Shown in pieces: positions 46,127 through 54,386 of a DNA stretch of 64,000 bases. The stretch is taken from NCBI GenBank assembly GCA_017992055.1, contig JAGOPK010000003.1, positions 463,666 through 527,665 of the forward strand. The letters are read 5' to 3'. Both the position numbers and the translations under genes were made by a program. The DNA comes from Burkholderiaceae bacterium (GTDB lineage: Bacteria > Pseudomonadota > Gammaproteobacteria > Burkholderiales > Burkholderiaceae_C). The notes under the pieces are model-generated. The model worked only from the letters and a program-made list of their open reading frames with translations. It was not told the origin of the DNA and ran no database searches. Each line of letters opens with the position of its first letter. Positions within the stretch are counted from its first letter, which is position 1.

Positions 46127-46600
46127 TCAGCCGGCGGCCGCACGACCGGCGCCGAACAGAAAGCCGCGCCGCGCCGGGCGCGGCCGCAGCCGCTCCAGCA
46201 GCGCGCGCGCGGTGGCCACGGCGGCGGGCTGGTCGGCGAACTCGCTCATCGGCGACACCAGCGAGGCCGCCGCAAAGCGGCCCAGGCCGGCCTCCTCGTG
46301 GCCCAGGAACTGGAAGCTCCAGCCATTGAAGCTGTGCTCGGCGGCCTGGCCCGGCGCCGGCAGTGCCGCGGCGGCTGTGGCCTGCAGCGGCAGGCGCACC
46401 AGGTTCATGAACCAGGGCGTGACCAGCACCCCGGTGGCGATGCGGCCCGGGGCCGCCGGGTGGCCGTCGCTGTCCGGCTCGATGCCGAAGTCCACCGCCT
46501 GCACCGCCAGCCGTGGATGCACCAGGGGCAGGCCGGCCATGCGCGTGGCAGCGATGTGCCGGAACGTCGCTTCCAGGGCTTGCACGCGGGGCGCCAGCAT
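46127..46600 (-). CDS. hoxT: Hydrogenase assembly chaperone HoxT (HupJ/HybE family)
   Basis: The 157-residue protein carries HybE-family motifs: VTPWFMNLVRLPL, the central GWSFQFLGHEEAGLG and SPMSEFADQ. It helps large-subunit maturation and quality control. It starts two bases after the rubredoxin stop. Confidence 0.9.
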   Translation of the reverse strand: MLAPRVQALEATFRHIAATRMAGLPLVHPRLAVQAVDFGIEPDSDGHPAAPGRIATGVLVTPWFMNLVRLPLQATAAAALPAPGQAAEHSFNGWSFQFLGHEEAGLGRFAAASLVSPMSEFADQPAAVATARALLERLRPRPARRGFLFGAGRAAAG

Positions 46601-46602
46601 GC

Positions 46603-46824
46603 TCAGCCCTCGATCACCATGAACTGCTCGGCATCGCCGTCGCAGCGCGGGCAGCGCCAGTGGGCGGGCAGGGCGGCGAAGGCTGTGCCGGCGGGCACCT
46701 GCCACACGGCGTCGCCCTCGGCCGGGTCGTAGACCCACCAGCAGATCTTGCACTCCAGCCGCGCACCGTCGGGCAGGCGGTCGCGGTCGCCGAGGTAGCT
46801 GCCCTCGAAGCTGCCGGGCGTCAT
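46603..46824 (-). CDS. hoxR: Rubredoxin HoxR (HupI)
   Basis: The 73-residue protein binds one iron with two CxxC motifs (LECKICWWVYDPAEGD and WRCPRCDGDAEQF). In oxygen-tolerant hydrogenase operons the dedicated rubredoxin supports assembly of the small-subunit cluster under oxygen. The ATG at 46824 overlaps the hoxQ stop by four bases. Confidence 0.95.
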   Translation of the reverse strand: MTPGSFEGSYLGDRDRLPDGARLECKICWWVYDPAEGDAVWQVPAGTAFAALPAHWRCPRCDGDAEQFMVIEG

Positions 46825-47696
46825 GCCTGGGCCACCCACTGCAGCACCTCGGTCAGGCGCTCGTGGCTGTCGGCCAGATCTTCGGGCGCAGCCTGGGCCA
46901 CGGCCGGCAGCTCGCCGACTTCCACGGTGTTCAGGATCACATGGTCCTGCGAGTTGTAGTACACCACCCGCCAGGTGTGCGGCACGCGGGTGCTGGTGAT
47001 GCGGCAGTTGCCATAGCCACGCGACAGGATCAGCACCCGGCCGGTGCCCAGCACATGGTCCATCCAGGCGATGTCGGCGGGCGACATCGGCAGCAGCGTC
47101 AGATTGATGACCTCGCTGGGCTGGCCGGGCCGCCAGGCCGCGCGGTGCTGGGCCAGCTCGGCCAGCACATGGGCGGCATTGAGCACGTCGCCCGGCGGCG
47201 TGGCCAACACCACCGGCGCCTGCAGGCCATCGGCCCGCGCCGCCTCGCTCAGCAGCGCGGGCACGGCGCCGACCTCGATGCGGTCCTGCGTGCCGCCGTC
47301 GGCGGCGGTCTCGATGACGCGCCAGACGCCGGCGAACACCGACTCCTGCACCTGGGCCGAGCGGCCGTCGGCGGCCGCGGGGTCGACCAGCCATTGCGCG
47401 CTGACCTCGCCCTCGCCCAGCACCTGGTTGATCAGCAGCCGTTCCTCGGGCTGCAGGCCCTGCAGCGGCACGCTGCGCTGTCCCTGGCCGGCCAGCGCCA
47501 GCAGCACCGACTGCAGCACCTGCAGGGCACCACGCTGGCCGGCCAGCTCCTCGGGCTCGGGCAGGCGCGGTGGCCGGTAGGTGTCCATGCCCTTGGGCAT
47601 GTGCAGGTAGGCCAGGTCCGCGTCTTCGTCGTCGGTCTGGCTGCCCGGTCCGAGGGCGGCGACCACCGGGATGGGGATGGGTTTGCCACGGTTCAT
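46821..47696 (-). CDS. hoxQ: Hydrogenase maturation protein HoxQ (HupH/HyaF family)
   Basis: The 291-residue protein shows family segments MPKGMDTYRPP, WRVIETAADGG and a C-terminal HupH domain (GRVLILSRGYGNCRITST). With HoxO it forms the chaperone pair that holds the small-subunit precursor until its clusters are in place. It begins 12 bases after hoxO. Confidence 0.93.
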   Translation of the reverse strand: MNRGKPIPIPVVAALGPGSQTDDEDADLAYLHMPKGMDTYRPPRLPEPEELAGQRGALQVLQSVLLALAGQGQRSVPLQGLQPEERLLINQVLGEGEVSAQWLVDPAAADGRSAQVQESVFAGVWRVIETAADGGTQDRIEVGAVPALLSEAARADGLQAPVVLATPPGDVLNAAHVLAELAQHRAAWRPGQPSEVINLTLLPMSPADIAWMDHVLGTGRVLILSRGYGNCRITSTRVPHTWRVVYYNSQDHVILNTVEVGELPAVAQAAPEDLADSHERLTEVLQWVAQA

Positions 47697-47708
47697 GGAC
47701 GCTCCGTT

Positions 47709-48170
47709 TCAGTGGCAGGCCGACGCGCCGGACGACACCGGCTGCAGCAGCAGCGGGGGGCGCGTGGCCGGCTTGGCCAGGATCTGCTGCACGCGCTCCA
47801 CATAGACCGCCCAGTCCAGCATGCCGTGCACGGTGTCGACCCAGCGGCCATCGCGCAGGAACACCAGCGACGGCCAGTGCACGACGGCAAAGCGCCGCGC
47901 CAGGGCGTCCTCGTCGTCGCGCGTCACCAGGCCGACCTGGAACCGGGGGCCGCCGCTGCGCTGGAAGTGGCGGCAGAGCTCGGGCAGCACCACGGCGATG
48001 TCCAGCACCTCGGGGAAGCGGATGGCGTCGCCCTGGAAGAACAGCACCTGCTCGCCGCCGTGGGCGAGGAAGGCGTCGATGCCGGCGGCATCCACCCACT
48101 GGCTGCCCTCGGCCTGGCCCAGGCGCTGCACCAGGGCTGGCAGCTTGGAAAGTTGTTCGCTTGAGATCAT
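47709..48170 (-). CDS. hoxO: Small-subunit chaperone HoxO (HupG/HyaE family)
   Basis: The 153-residue protein has a thioredoxin-like fold without the catalytic CxxC (LFFQGDAIRFPEVLDIAVVLPEL; VHWPSLVFLRDG). HyaE/HoxO binds the Tat signal of the small-subunit precursor. It overlaps hoxL by four bases. Confidence 0.92.
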   Translation of the reverse strand: MISSEQLSKLPALVQRLGQAEGSQWVDAAGIDAFLAHGGEQVLFFQGDAIRFPEVLDIAVVLPELCRHFQRSGGPRFQVGLVTRDDEDALARRFAVVHWPSLVFLRDGRWVDTVHGMLDWAVYVERVQQILAKPATRPPLLLQPVSSGASACH

Positions 48171-48472
48171 TGCAAGGCCTGCAGTTGTTCGGCGGTCATG
48201 GCCGAAGGGAGTTCAAACGGTGCGCTGGCCGCGGTCTCGGCATCGGCGGGCGCCGCCAGCGCCGCCTGCACCAGGTCCAGCGTGGCCGAGATCTCGGCGG
48301 CGCGTTCGGGCGAGAGCCGCTCGCGTGCATCGTCCAGGAACACCAGCAGCCAGTCGCCCGGCTGCACCGTGCCCACCAGGGCCGTGCGCACCTCGTGCTG
48401 CTGCGTGCCGCGGCGCACCGTGGCATGGCCGGCGCGCGTGGCCAGCACCTGCATCGGCCAGCCTATGCACAT
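48167..48472 (-). CDS. hoxL: HypC-family chaperone HoxL (HupF)
   Basis: The 101-residue protein begins MCIGWPMQV, a HypC-like start with Cys2. GDWLLVFLDDARERLSPERA corresponds to the HypC core, and an additional C-terminal tail follows. It is the dedicated HypC paralogue for the membrane-bound hydrogenase in oxygen-tolerant systems. It overlaps the hoxM 3' end by ten bases. Confidence 0.92.
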   Translation of the reverse strand: MCIGWPMQVLATRAGHATVRRGTQQHEVRTALVGTVQPGDWLLVFLDDARERLSPERAAEISATLDLVQAALAAPADAETAASAPFELPSAMTAEQLQALQ

Positions 48473-49110
48473 GCCGGATGCTCCAGCCCGGTGGCGGGCG
48501 GCAGGAAACGCTCGTCGCCAATGCGGCAGGCGGCCTCGGCCGGCGGCCGCCCGCTTTCGTAGGCGCCCATGGCCAGCACCGGCACCGTCAGGGCCGCAGA
48601 GCCGGCCGTGCTGCGCGGCAGTGGCTGCGGATCGGCACCCCAGTCGCGCAAGCGGGCCAGGGCGGCGGCCAGCGCGGGCTCCAGCGCGGCCTTGACCGCC
48701 GGCGTCAGGCTGCCGCCGAAGTCTTCCAGCTCGGCCGGCTGGCAGCCCACCAGCAGCACCTGCTGCGGCCAGTCGCCGGTCAGCCGGGCCAGGGCCAGCA
48801 CCTCCTGGAAGCCGGTCTGGTGCAGGCTCATCTTCTTGGCACCCAGGAAGCGCGGCACCTCGTCGTCCTCGACCAGCTTCAGCGTGCCCGGCGGCAGGCC
48901 GTAGTCCACCGCATCGAGGATCAGCAGGTGCGTGGCCTGCTGCACATGCTGCAGCAGGTACAGGCCCTGGGTGCCGCCGTCGATCAGCTGCACCTGGGGG
49001 CCGAAGCGCCAGCCCGCGGCCAGCGCCTCGACGCAGCGCACGCCAAAGCCCTCGTCGGCCCACAGCAGGTTGCCGATGCCCAGCACCACGATGGACGGTG
49101 TGTCGCTCAT
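48463..49110 (-). CDS. hoxM: Hydrogenase maturation endopeptidase HoxM (HupD)
   Basis: The 215-residue protease removes the C-terminal peptide of HoxG after nickel insertion. Motifs are GIGNLLWADEGFGVR with the nickel-sensing acidic residue, LILDAVDYG and MSLHQTGFQEVLAL with the second metal-binding histidine. It fits the 15-residue extension seen on HoxG. Start at 49110, two bases after hoxZ. Confidence 0.95.
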   Translation of the reverse strand: MSDTPSIVVLGIGNLLWADEGFGVRCVEALAAGWRFGPQVQLIDGGTQGLYLLQHVQQATHLLILDAVDYGLPPGTLKLVEDDEVPRFLGAKKMSLHQTGFQEVLALARLTGDWPQQVLLVGCQPAELEDFGGSLTPAVKAALEPALAAALARLRDWGADPQPLPRSTAGSAALTVPVLAMGAYESGRPPAEAACRIGDERFLPPATGLEHPACA

Positions 49111-49112
49111 CG

Positions 49113-49850
49113 TCACTCCTTGAAGGTGCGGTGGCCTGAGATCATCGTGCTGACGATGCTCTGGCGGCCCATGATGTCCTCGCGGATCGCGGCGTACACA
49201 TGCAGGATCACGAAGGTGATCAGCGCCCACATGCCCAGGCGGTGGAAGGTGTGCACGTCCTGGCTCTGGCCCAGCAGCGGGATCACCCAGCCGAACAGCC
49301 GGTCGGCCCAGGAGCCGGCCTGCAGCCCCTCGCCGTACAGCGCGAAGCCGGTGGCCACCATGAACAGCGACAGGAAGAAGAAGCCGAAGAACATGGCCAG
49401 CCGGGCCAGCGGGTTGTGGCCCACGTACTGGCTGGGCTTGGGGATCAGGAACAGATACCACTTCAGCATGGTGAACACCTCGCGCCAGTAGGCGGGCGTC
49501 AGCACCGGCAGCGTGAACAGTTCGCGCGCATGGTGGTTGCCGACGAAGGCCCAGTAGAGCCGGCCCGCCAGGCCCACGGCGAACACATAGCCGGCGGCAA
49601 AGTGCACGAAGCGGATGTAGCCCATCAGGTACTGGCTGCTGGCCTCGCCTGGCGTGGTCGGCAGCGGCTGGCCGATGAAGTAGCCGGTGACGGCCAGCAC
49701 CGTGATCGCCAGCGCGTTGATCCAGTGCCAGACGCGCACCGGCGCCTCGTAGACGTAGACCGAGCGCGTGCTCTGGCCGGCGGCCACGGCCGCCGCATCC
49801 ACGCCGGTGGCGGCGGCCTCGTCATTGCTGCTCAGGGACGTGGAGCTCAT
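49113..49850 (-). CDS. hoxZ: Cytochrome b subunit HoxZ of the membrane-bound hydrogenase
   Basis: The 245-residue protein has four membrane helices and binds two b-type haems. It anchors HoxKG and passes electrons to quinone. Typical segments are VRVWHWINALAITVLAVTG, MGYIRFVHFAAGYVF and DVHTFHRLGMWALITFVILH, which supply the haem-ligand histidines. About 30 extra residues precede the family start. It lies 17 bases after hupE, which here separates it from hoxG. Confidence 0.95.
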   Translation of the reverse strand: MSSTSLSSNDEAAATGVDAAAVAAGQSTRSVYVYEAPVRVWHWINALAITVLAVTGYFIGQPLPTTPGEASSQYLMGYIRFVHFAAGYVFAVGLAGRLYWAFVGNHHARELFTLPVLTPAYWREVFTMLKWYLFLIPKPSQYVGHNPLARLAMFFGFFFLSLFMVATGFALYGEGLQAGSWADRLFGWVIPLLGQSQDVHTFHRLGMWALITFVILHVYAAIREDIMGRQSIVSTMISGHRTFKE

Positions 49851-49867
49851 GGCGCACCTCCCGAGGT

Positions 49868-50479
49868 TCAGACCCGGCTGGCCAGGGCCAGGCCGACCAG
49901 GCCCAGGCCACCGCCCAGTGCCGCCTGGCTGGCGCGCGCCAGCCGCTGCGGCAGGACCAGCAGCTGCCGGCCCAGGCCCAGGCCGGCCGCATGCAGCAGC
50001 ACCGTGGTGGCCACGAAGCCGAAGGCATAGGCGGCGAAGCCGTTGCCCCAGCCGGTCGAGGCCGGCAGCTCGGCGCCATGGGCCAGACCGTGCAGCGCGC
50101 CGGCCACCGCCACCAGGGCCAGGCCGGCCGTGCCCGGCAGCAGGCGCGGCAGCGCGATCAGCAGGCCCAGCACGGCCACGCTGGCGGCGATGCCGGGCTC
50201 GACCAGGGCCGGCGCCCGCGTCCAGGTGCCCAGGGCTGCGCCGGCCAGCATGGCCAGCACAAACGCCGCCGGCCCGCGCAGGCGCTGGCTGGCCGGCAGC
50301 ACGGCCGCCGACCACAGGCCCACGGCCACCATGGCCAGCAGATGGTCCAGGCCCAGCGGGTGGGCCAGGCCTGCCAGGGCACTGGCGCTGCCATGGCCCG
50401 GGTGGGCAAGGGCACCGCCGGCGGCCGTGGCCAGGGCCAGGCCCAGGGCCAGGCTGCGCGAAGGGGAAGGCTTGTTCAT
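49868..50479 (-). CDS. hupE: HupE/UreJ-family nickel permease
   Basis: The 203-residue protein has a signal-like first helix ending at ALAHPGHG, followed by about six membrane helices. The family metal motif is HPLGLDHLLAM, and a second histidine pair lies in LHGLAHGAELP. It imports nickel for the hydrogenase. It sits between hoxG and hoxZ, which are contiguous in the Cupriavidus arrangement. Confidence 0.93.
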   Translation of the reverse strand: MNKPSPSRSLALGLALATAAGGALAHPGHGSASALAGLAHPLGLDHLLAMVAVGLWSAAVLPASQRLRGPAAFVLAMLAGAALGTWTRAPALVEPGIAASVAVLGLLIALPRLLPGTAGLALVAVAGALHGLAHGAELPASTGWGNGFAAYAFGFVATTVLLHAAGLGLGRQLLVLPQRLARASQAALGGGLGLVGLALASRV

Positions 50480-50514
50480 CGTCTTGTCTCCGGTGTGCAG
50501 TGGGGGCCGCGTCG

Positions 50515-52371
50515 TCAGCGCACGGTGACCCGGGCCATCTCCTGGCCATCGGGGCTCATCACATGGGTGCTGCAGGCCAGGCAGGGATCAAAGCTGTGCA
50601 GCGTGCGCAGGATCTCCAGCGGCTGCTCGGGGTTGGCCATCGGCGTGTTCATCAGGCTGGCCTCGAAGGCGCCGATCTGGCCCTTGGCGTCGCGCGGGCT
50701 GCCGTTCCAGGTGGTCGGCACCACGCACTGGTAGTTCTCGATGCGCCCGTCCTTGATGCGGATCCAGTGGCCCAGCATGCCGCGTGGCGCGGCCACCGTG
50801 CCCACGCCCTTGGCCTCCTTGGGCCAGGTCTTGGGGTCCCACTTCTCGACGTTGGCCGTGGCCCGGTCGCCGGCCTTGAGGTTGGCGATCAGCTCGTTGT
50901 AGTCGTCCATCATCATCTCGGCGCAGTACTGGCTTTCCAGCGCGCGGGCCAGCGTGCGGCCGATGGTGGTGGGCAGCAGCTGCTTGGCGCTGAACTGCGT
51001 TTCCGGCAGGCCGAGGGCCTTGGGGATGGCGCTGTTGATGGCCACGGCCGAGGACTCGATCTGCTGCTTGACGCGCTGGCAGTGCTGGTTGCCCTTGAGC
51101 GCATGGGCATAGCCCAGGATGTAGCGCGACAGCGGGCCGACCTCCACCGCATGGCCGCGCCAGCGCGGCGCCTTGATCCAGCTGTACTTGGCGCTCTCGT
51201 CGATCTGATCGATGGCGGTGCGCGTGCCCTTGGTCTTGGCGCCCAGCTCGTAGTTGGGCTCGGTCACGCCGTCCCAGGGGTGCAGGCCCTTGTTCTCGTC
51301 GGCGTACTTGTACCAGCTGTGGGTCACGAACTCCTGCACCTGCTCGGGGTCGCGCGGGTCGATGGGGTGGATCTCGTCCCACTTGCCGTTCAGGATCACG
51401 CCGCCGGGCAGTTGCTGCGTGCTGGCGTCGTAGGCCACCTTCTCGTAGGTGCCGTAGTCGGCCACATTGGTGGCGGCCAGCCCGCCGCCGTAAAGCCAAC
51501 CGGCCTGCTTGTAGAGCGTGCCGATGGCCAGCACGTCGGGGATGTAGACGTTGTTGTTGAACTCGATCATCTCCTGGATGCGGGCCTTGACGAAGTTCAG
51601 CCGCTCCATGTTGATCGGTGCGCCCGCGGCACCGTCGCCGTCGATGTTGATGGCGCAGGGCACGCCGCCCACCAGGTAGTTGGGGTGCGGGTTCTTGCCA
51701 CCGAAGATGGTGTGCACCTTGACCCACTCCTTCTGCAGGTCCAGCGCCTCCAGGTAGTGGGTCACGGCCATCAGATTGGCCTCGGGAGGCAGCACATAGG
51801 CCTTGTTGCCCCAGTAGCCGTTCATGAAAGGACCGAGCTGTCCACTTTCCACGAACTTCTTCAGCCGGTTCTGGATGTCGCGGAAGTAACCGGCCGAACT
51901 GAGCGGGTGGCTCGGTGACACCAGTTGCTGCAGCTCGCTGGTCTTGCGGGGGTCGGCCTTGAGTGCCGACACCACGTCCACCCAGTCGAGCGCATGCAGG
52001 TGGTAGAAGTGCACCGCATGGTCGTGCACCTGCAGCGTCTTGGCCATCATCTCGCGGATCAGGTGCGCGTTCTTCGGGATGCGGATGCCCAGCGCATCCT
52101 CCACCGCGCGCACGCTGGTCAGCGCATGGCAGCCGGTGCACACGCCGCAGATGCGCTCCACAAAGGCCCAGGCATCGCGTGGATCGCGGCCCTTCAGGAT
52201 GACCTCCAGCCCGCGCCACATGGTGCCGGTGGAGACGGCGTTGCGGATGACGTTGTTCGAGTCCACGTTCACCTCGCAGCGCATATGGCCTTCGATGCGG
52301 GTGACCGGGTCGACGACGATGCGCTTGCCGCTGTCGTCGAGCTTGAAGCCCTGGGTTTCGTAAGCGCCCAT
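50515..52371 (-). CDS. hoxG: Membrane-bound [NiFe]-hydrogenase large subunit HoxG (HupL)
   Basis: The 618-residue catalytic subunit oxidises H2 at a NiFe(CN)2CO centre. The four ligands are C75 and C78 (RICGVCTGC) and C597 and C600 (DPCLACSTH). A 15-residue C-terminal extension after H603 is the part removed by HoxM. Other family segments are [11 protein letters not shown] and the terminal HSFDPC. The start at 52371 gives [10 protein letters not shown]; the ribosome site lies in the 14-base gap after hoxK. Confidence 0.98.
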   Translation of the reverse strand: MGAYETQGFKLDDSGKRIVVDPVTRIEGHMRCEVNVDSNNVIRNAVSTGTMWRGLEVILKGRDPRDAWAFVERICGVCTGCHALTSVRAVEDALGIRIPKNAHLIREMMAKTLQVHDHAVHFYHLHALDWVDVVSALKADPRKTSELQQLVSPSHPLSSAGYFRDIQNRLKKFVESGQLGPFMNGYWGNKAYVLPPEANLMAVTHYLEALDLQKEWVKVHTIFGGKNPHPNYLVGGVPCAINIDGDGAAGAPINMERLNFVKARIQEMIEFNNNVYIPDVLAIGTLYKQAGWLYGGGLAATNVADYGTYEKVAYDASTQQLPGGVILNGKWDEIHPIDPRDPEQVQEFVTHSWYKYADENKGLHPWDGVTEPNYELGAKTKGTRTAIDQIDESAKYSWIKAPRWRGHAVEVGPLSRYILGYAHALKGNQHCQRVKQQIESSAVAINSAIPKALGLPETQFSAKQLLPTTIGRTLARALESQYCAEMMMDDYNELIANLKAGDRATANVEKWDPKTWPKEAKGVGTVAAPRGMLGHWIRIKDGRIENYQCVVPTTWNGSPRDAKGQIGAFEASLMNTPMANPEQPLEILRTLHSFDPCLACSTHVMSPDGQEMARVTVR

Positions 52372-52385
52372 GTTCTGGTTCCTTC

Positions 52386-53462
52386 TCAGACCGTCTCGTT
52401 GCTGTCGTTCTTGGTGGCCACGCGCTTGAGCACGCTGACCGCGGCATGCGCGGCCACGGCCGCGCCCACCACGCCGGCGGCCGTGCCGCCCAGCTGGTCG
52501 GCATTGGCCTCGATGCCGAACTGGTGGATGTCGGTCAGGCGGTCGTAGAACGAGCCCTTGTCCCAGAAGCCGTCTTCCGAGCAGCCGATGCAGCCGTGGC
52601 CGGCCTTGATCGGGAAGCTGGTGCCCTCGTTCCACATCACCGTGGAGCAGGCGTTGTAGGTCGTCGGACCCTTGCAGCCCACCTTGTAGAGGCAGTAGCC
52701 GCGGCGTGCGCTCTCGTCGTCGAAGGCCTCGACGAACTGGCCGGCATCGAAGTGCGGCCGGCGGTAGCACTTGTCGTGGATGCGCTGGCTGTAGAACATC
52801 TTCGGCCGGCCCTGGCGGTCCAGCTCGGGCATGCGGTCGAAGGTCAGCATGTAGGTGATGACGCCGGTCATCACCTCGGCGATCGGCGGGCAGCCGGGCA
52901 CCTTGATGATGGGCTTGTCGGTGATCACCTGGTGCACCGGCACCGCCCGCGTCGGATTGGGCTTGGCCGCCTGCACGCAGCCCCAGCTGGCGCAGCTGCC
53001 CCAGCTGATGATGGCCTTGGCGTCCTTGGCCACATGCTTCAACTGGTCCAGGAAGGGCCGGCCGCCGATGATGCAGCTCATGCCATCCTGGTTCAGCGGC
53101 GGGTTGCCTTCGACCGCCAGGATGTAGTTGCCCTTGTACTTGGTCATCACTTCTTCGAGGATGGCCTCGGCCTGGTGGCCGGCGCTGGCCATCAGCGTGT
53201 CGTCGTAGTCCAGGCTGATCATCGACAGCACCACGTCCTTGGCCAGCGGATGGGCGCTGCGGATGAAGCTCTCCGAGCAGCAGGTGCACTCCAAGCCGTG
53301 CAGCCACAGCACCGGCGTGCGCGGCTTGGTCTCCATCGCGTGGGCGATCTGCGGCACGAAGGCCGGGCCCAGGCCCAGCGATGTGGCGGTCAGCGAGCAG
53401 TACTTCAGAAAGCTGCGTCGCGAGATGCCCTGGCGGCGCATCACGTCGTAGAAGGTCTCCAT
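52386..53462 (-). CDS. hoxK: Oxygen-tolerant [NiFe]-hydrogenase small subunit HoxK (HupS)
   Basis: The 358-residue precursor has a Tat signal (RRSFLK at residues 15-20, cleavage after AHA at 42). The mature N-terminus [20 protein letters not shown] places cysteines at 17, 19 and 20. With WGSCASWGC they provide the six-cysteine set of the proximal 4Fe-3S cluster, the hallmark of oxygen-tolerant enzymes. Medial and distal cluster ligands ([29 protein letters not shown]) are present. A C-terminal membrane helix ([18 protein letters not shown]) docks to HoxZ. GGAGGAGA lies upstream of the ATG. Confidence 0.98.
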   Translation of the reverse strand: METFYDVMRRQGISRRSFLKYCSLTATSLGLGPAFVPQIAHAMETKPRTPVLWLHGLECTCCSESFIRSAHPLAKDVVLSMISLDYDDTLMASAGHQAEAILEEVMTKYKGNYILAVEGNPPLNQDGMSCIIGGRPFLDQLKHVAKDAKAIISWGSCASWGCVQAAKPNPTRAVPVHQVITDKPIIKVPGCPPIAEVMTGVITYMLTFDRMPELDRQGRPKMFYSQRIHDKCYRRPHFDAGQFVEAFDDESARRGYCLYKVGCKGPTTYNACSTVMWNEGTSFPIKAGHGCIGCSEDGFWDKGSFYDRLTDIHQFGIEANADQLGGTAAGVVGAAVAAHAAVSVLKRVATKNDSNETV

Positions 53463-53501
53463 GGGATCTCGTCTCCTCCGGGTGGGGTGGCGAGACCGGT
53501 C

Positions 53502-53516
53502 ACAAGTTGCGTACCC
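53502..53516 (-). promoter_or_regulatory. Candidate sigma-54 promoter of the hydrogenase operon
   Basis: Read on the minus strand, GGGTACGCAACTTGT resembles a -24/-12 promoter, with GG at -24 and TTG at -12. The usual GC of the -12 box reads GT. It would place the start about 25-30 bases before the hoxK ATG, with the ribosome site in between. The presence of a sigma-54 activator (HoxA) in the locus supports it; the imperfect -12 box does not. Confidence 0.45.
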
Positions 53517-53562
53517 GCTTTGACGCGCTCACGGGTAAATACCGAGCGGCATCGGCAAGTGA

Positions 53563-53576
53563 TTGATGCGGCTCAA
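53563..53576. promoter_or_regulatory. FNR/FixK-like box upstream of hoxK
   Basis: TTGATGCGGCTCAA matches TTGAT-N4-ATCAA at nine of ten conserved positions. Its centre is about 107 bases upstream of the hoxK ATG. FNR-type control of uptake hydrogenase genes is known in several proteobacteria. A role for oxygen limitation at this operon is inferred. Confidence 0.5.
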
Positions 53577-53701
53577 CAAATCAGGGGATGGCCGGCGCGG
53601 CCGCGTGATCGGCGTGGCGCAGGTGGAAGTGCAGCTTGCAGCATGGATGGTGCAGCGGAAGCCGGGTTGCCGGCGTGCGGCACGAGACCACACCGCATGG
53701 T

Positions 53702-53730
53702 TTGAGGATGTAGTGCATGCGCACTACAAT
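53702..53730 (+). promoter_or_regulatory. Promoter and operator of the ParE-type toxin-antitoxin pair
   Basis: TTGAGG (53702-53707), a 17-base spacer and TACAAT (53725-53730) make a good sigma-70 promoter. The ATG of the antitoxin is only seven bases past the -10 box, so the message is probably leaderless. GTAGTGC (53710-53716) and GCACTAC (53721-53727) form a 7-bp palindrome that fills the spacer and overlaps the -10 box. That is where an autorepressor would act. Confidence 0.6.
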
Positions 53731-53736
53731 CCACCC

Positions 53737-54009
53737 ATGAAGACCGCCGTCATCCCCCAAGTCCGCGTCGAGCCGGAGTTGCGTGCCGATCTTGACTCGG
53801 TGCTGCAGCCTGGCGAGACGCTCACCGAGTTTGTCGAGGCATCGGTGCGCCGCGCCATCGAGTTCCGTCGCGTGCAGGCGGACTTCGCCGCGCGCTGCGA
53901 CGCTTCATTGGCAGCGTATGAGCGCACCGGGATCTCCATCCCTGCGGACCTTGTGCTGTCCAAGCTGGAGGCGAAGGTGGCAGCCAGGGTGAAGCAGCTC
54001 CGCAAATGA
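53737..54009 (+). CDS. Antitoxin-like protein (YlcI/YnfO type, ParD-like)
   Basis: The 90-residue protein begins with a short strand (AVIPQVRVEPELRADLDSVL) and helix region (ETLTEFVEASVRRAIEFRR). This is typical of ribbon-helix-helix or YlcI/YnfO antitoxins paired with ParE toxins. The basic end (RVKQLRK) overlaps the toxin start by four bases. It likely represses its own promoter through the palindrome just upstream. Confidence 0.8.
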   Translation: MKTAVIPQVRVEPELRADLDSVLQPGETLTEFVEASVRRAIEFRRVQADFAARCDASLAAYERTGISIPADLVLSKLEAKVAARVKQLRK

Positions 54010-54320
54010 CCTTCAAGGTCGAGTTCAGCCCCGAGGCCGACGCCGACCTGGATCGTCTGTTCGACTTTCTGCTGCAGCAGGCCCAGACCGTCGAAGACGC
54101 CATGCGGGCCTACGAGGCCGTCGAAGCCCTTCGAACCGCCGCTCACAGCCACCTTGCGACCACGCCCTACAGCTACCGCAAGGTCGGTCAACGCTCGACA
54201 TTGCGTGAACTGATTGTCCCGTTTGGCGCCACCGGCTACGTGCTTCGCTTCGACATACGCACGCCGGAATTGGTGCTCATCATCGGCGCGCGCCACCAGC
54301 GCGAAGAGGACTATCACTGA
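54006..54320 (+). CDS. RelE/ParE-family toxin
   Basis: The 104-residue protein has the ParE fold. It opens with an antiparallel helix pair (VEFSPEADADLDRLFDFLLQ). The strand segments are TLRELIVPFGATGYVLRFDI and LVLIIGARHQREEDY, the usual end with an arginine and histidine. ParE toxins typically inhibit gyrase, RelE ones cleave mRNA; the target cannot be read from sequence. The start overlaps the antitoxin stop (ATGA). Confidence 0.88.
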   Translation: MTFKVEFSPEADADLDRLFDFLLQQAQTVEDAMRAYEAVEALRTAAHSHLATTPYSYRKVGQRSTLRELIVPFGATGYVLRFDIRTPELVLIIGARHQREEDYH

Positions 54321-54386
54321 GGGCCGGCCCTGGCTTGCGGCCTGTCCCCCTCCATCCTCTCTACAGCCAGTACCGTCAGACTGCTC

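Noticed and set aside
53463-53736. A possible RNA gene or riboswitch in the gap between hoxK and the toxin-antitoxin pair
   Set aside because: Apart from the promoter-like, FNR-like and palindromic elements listed, no conserved RNA fold or tRNA-like pattern is visible.
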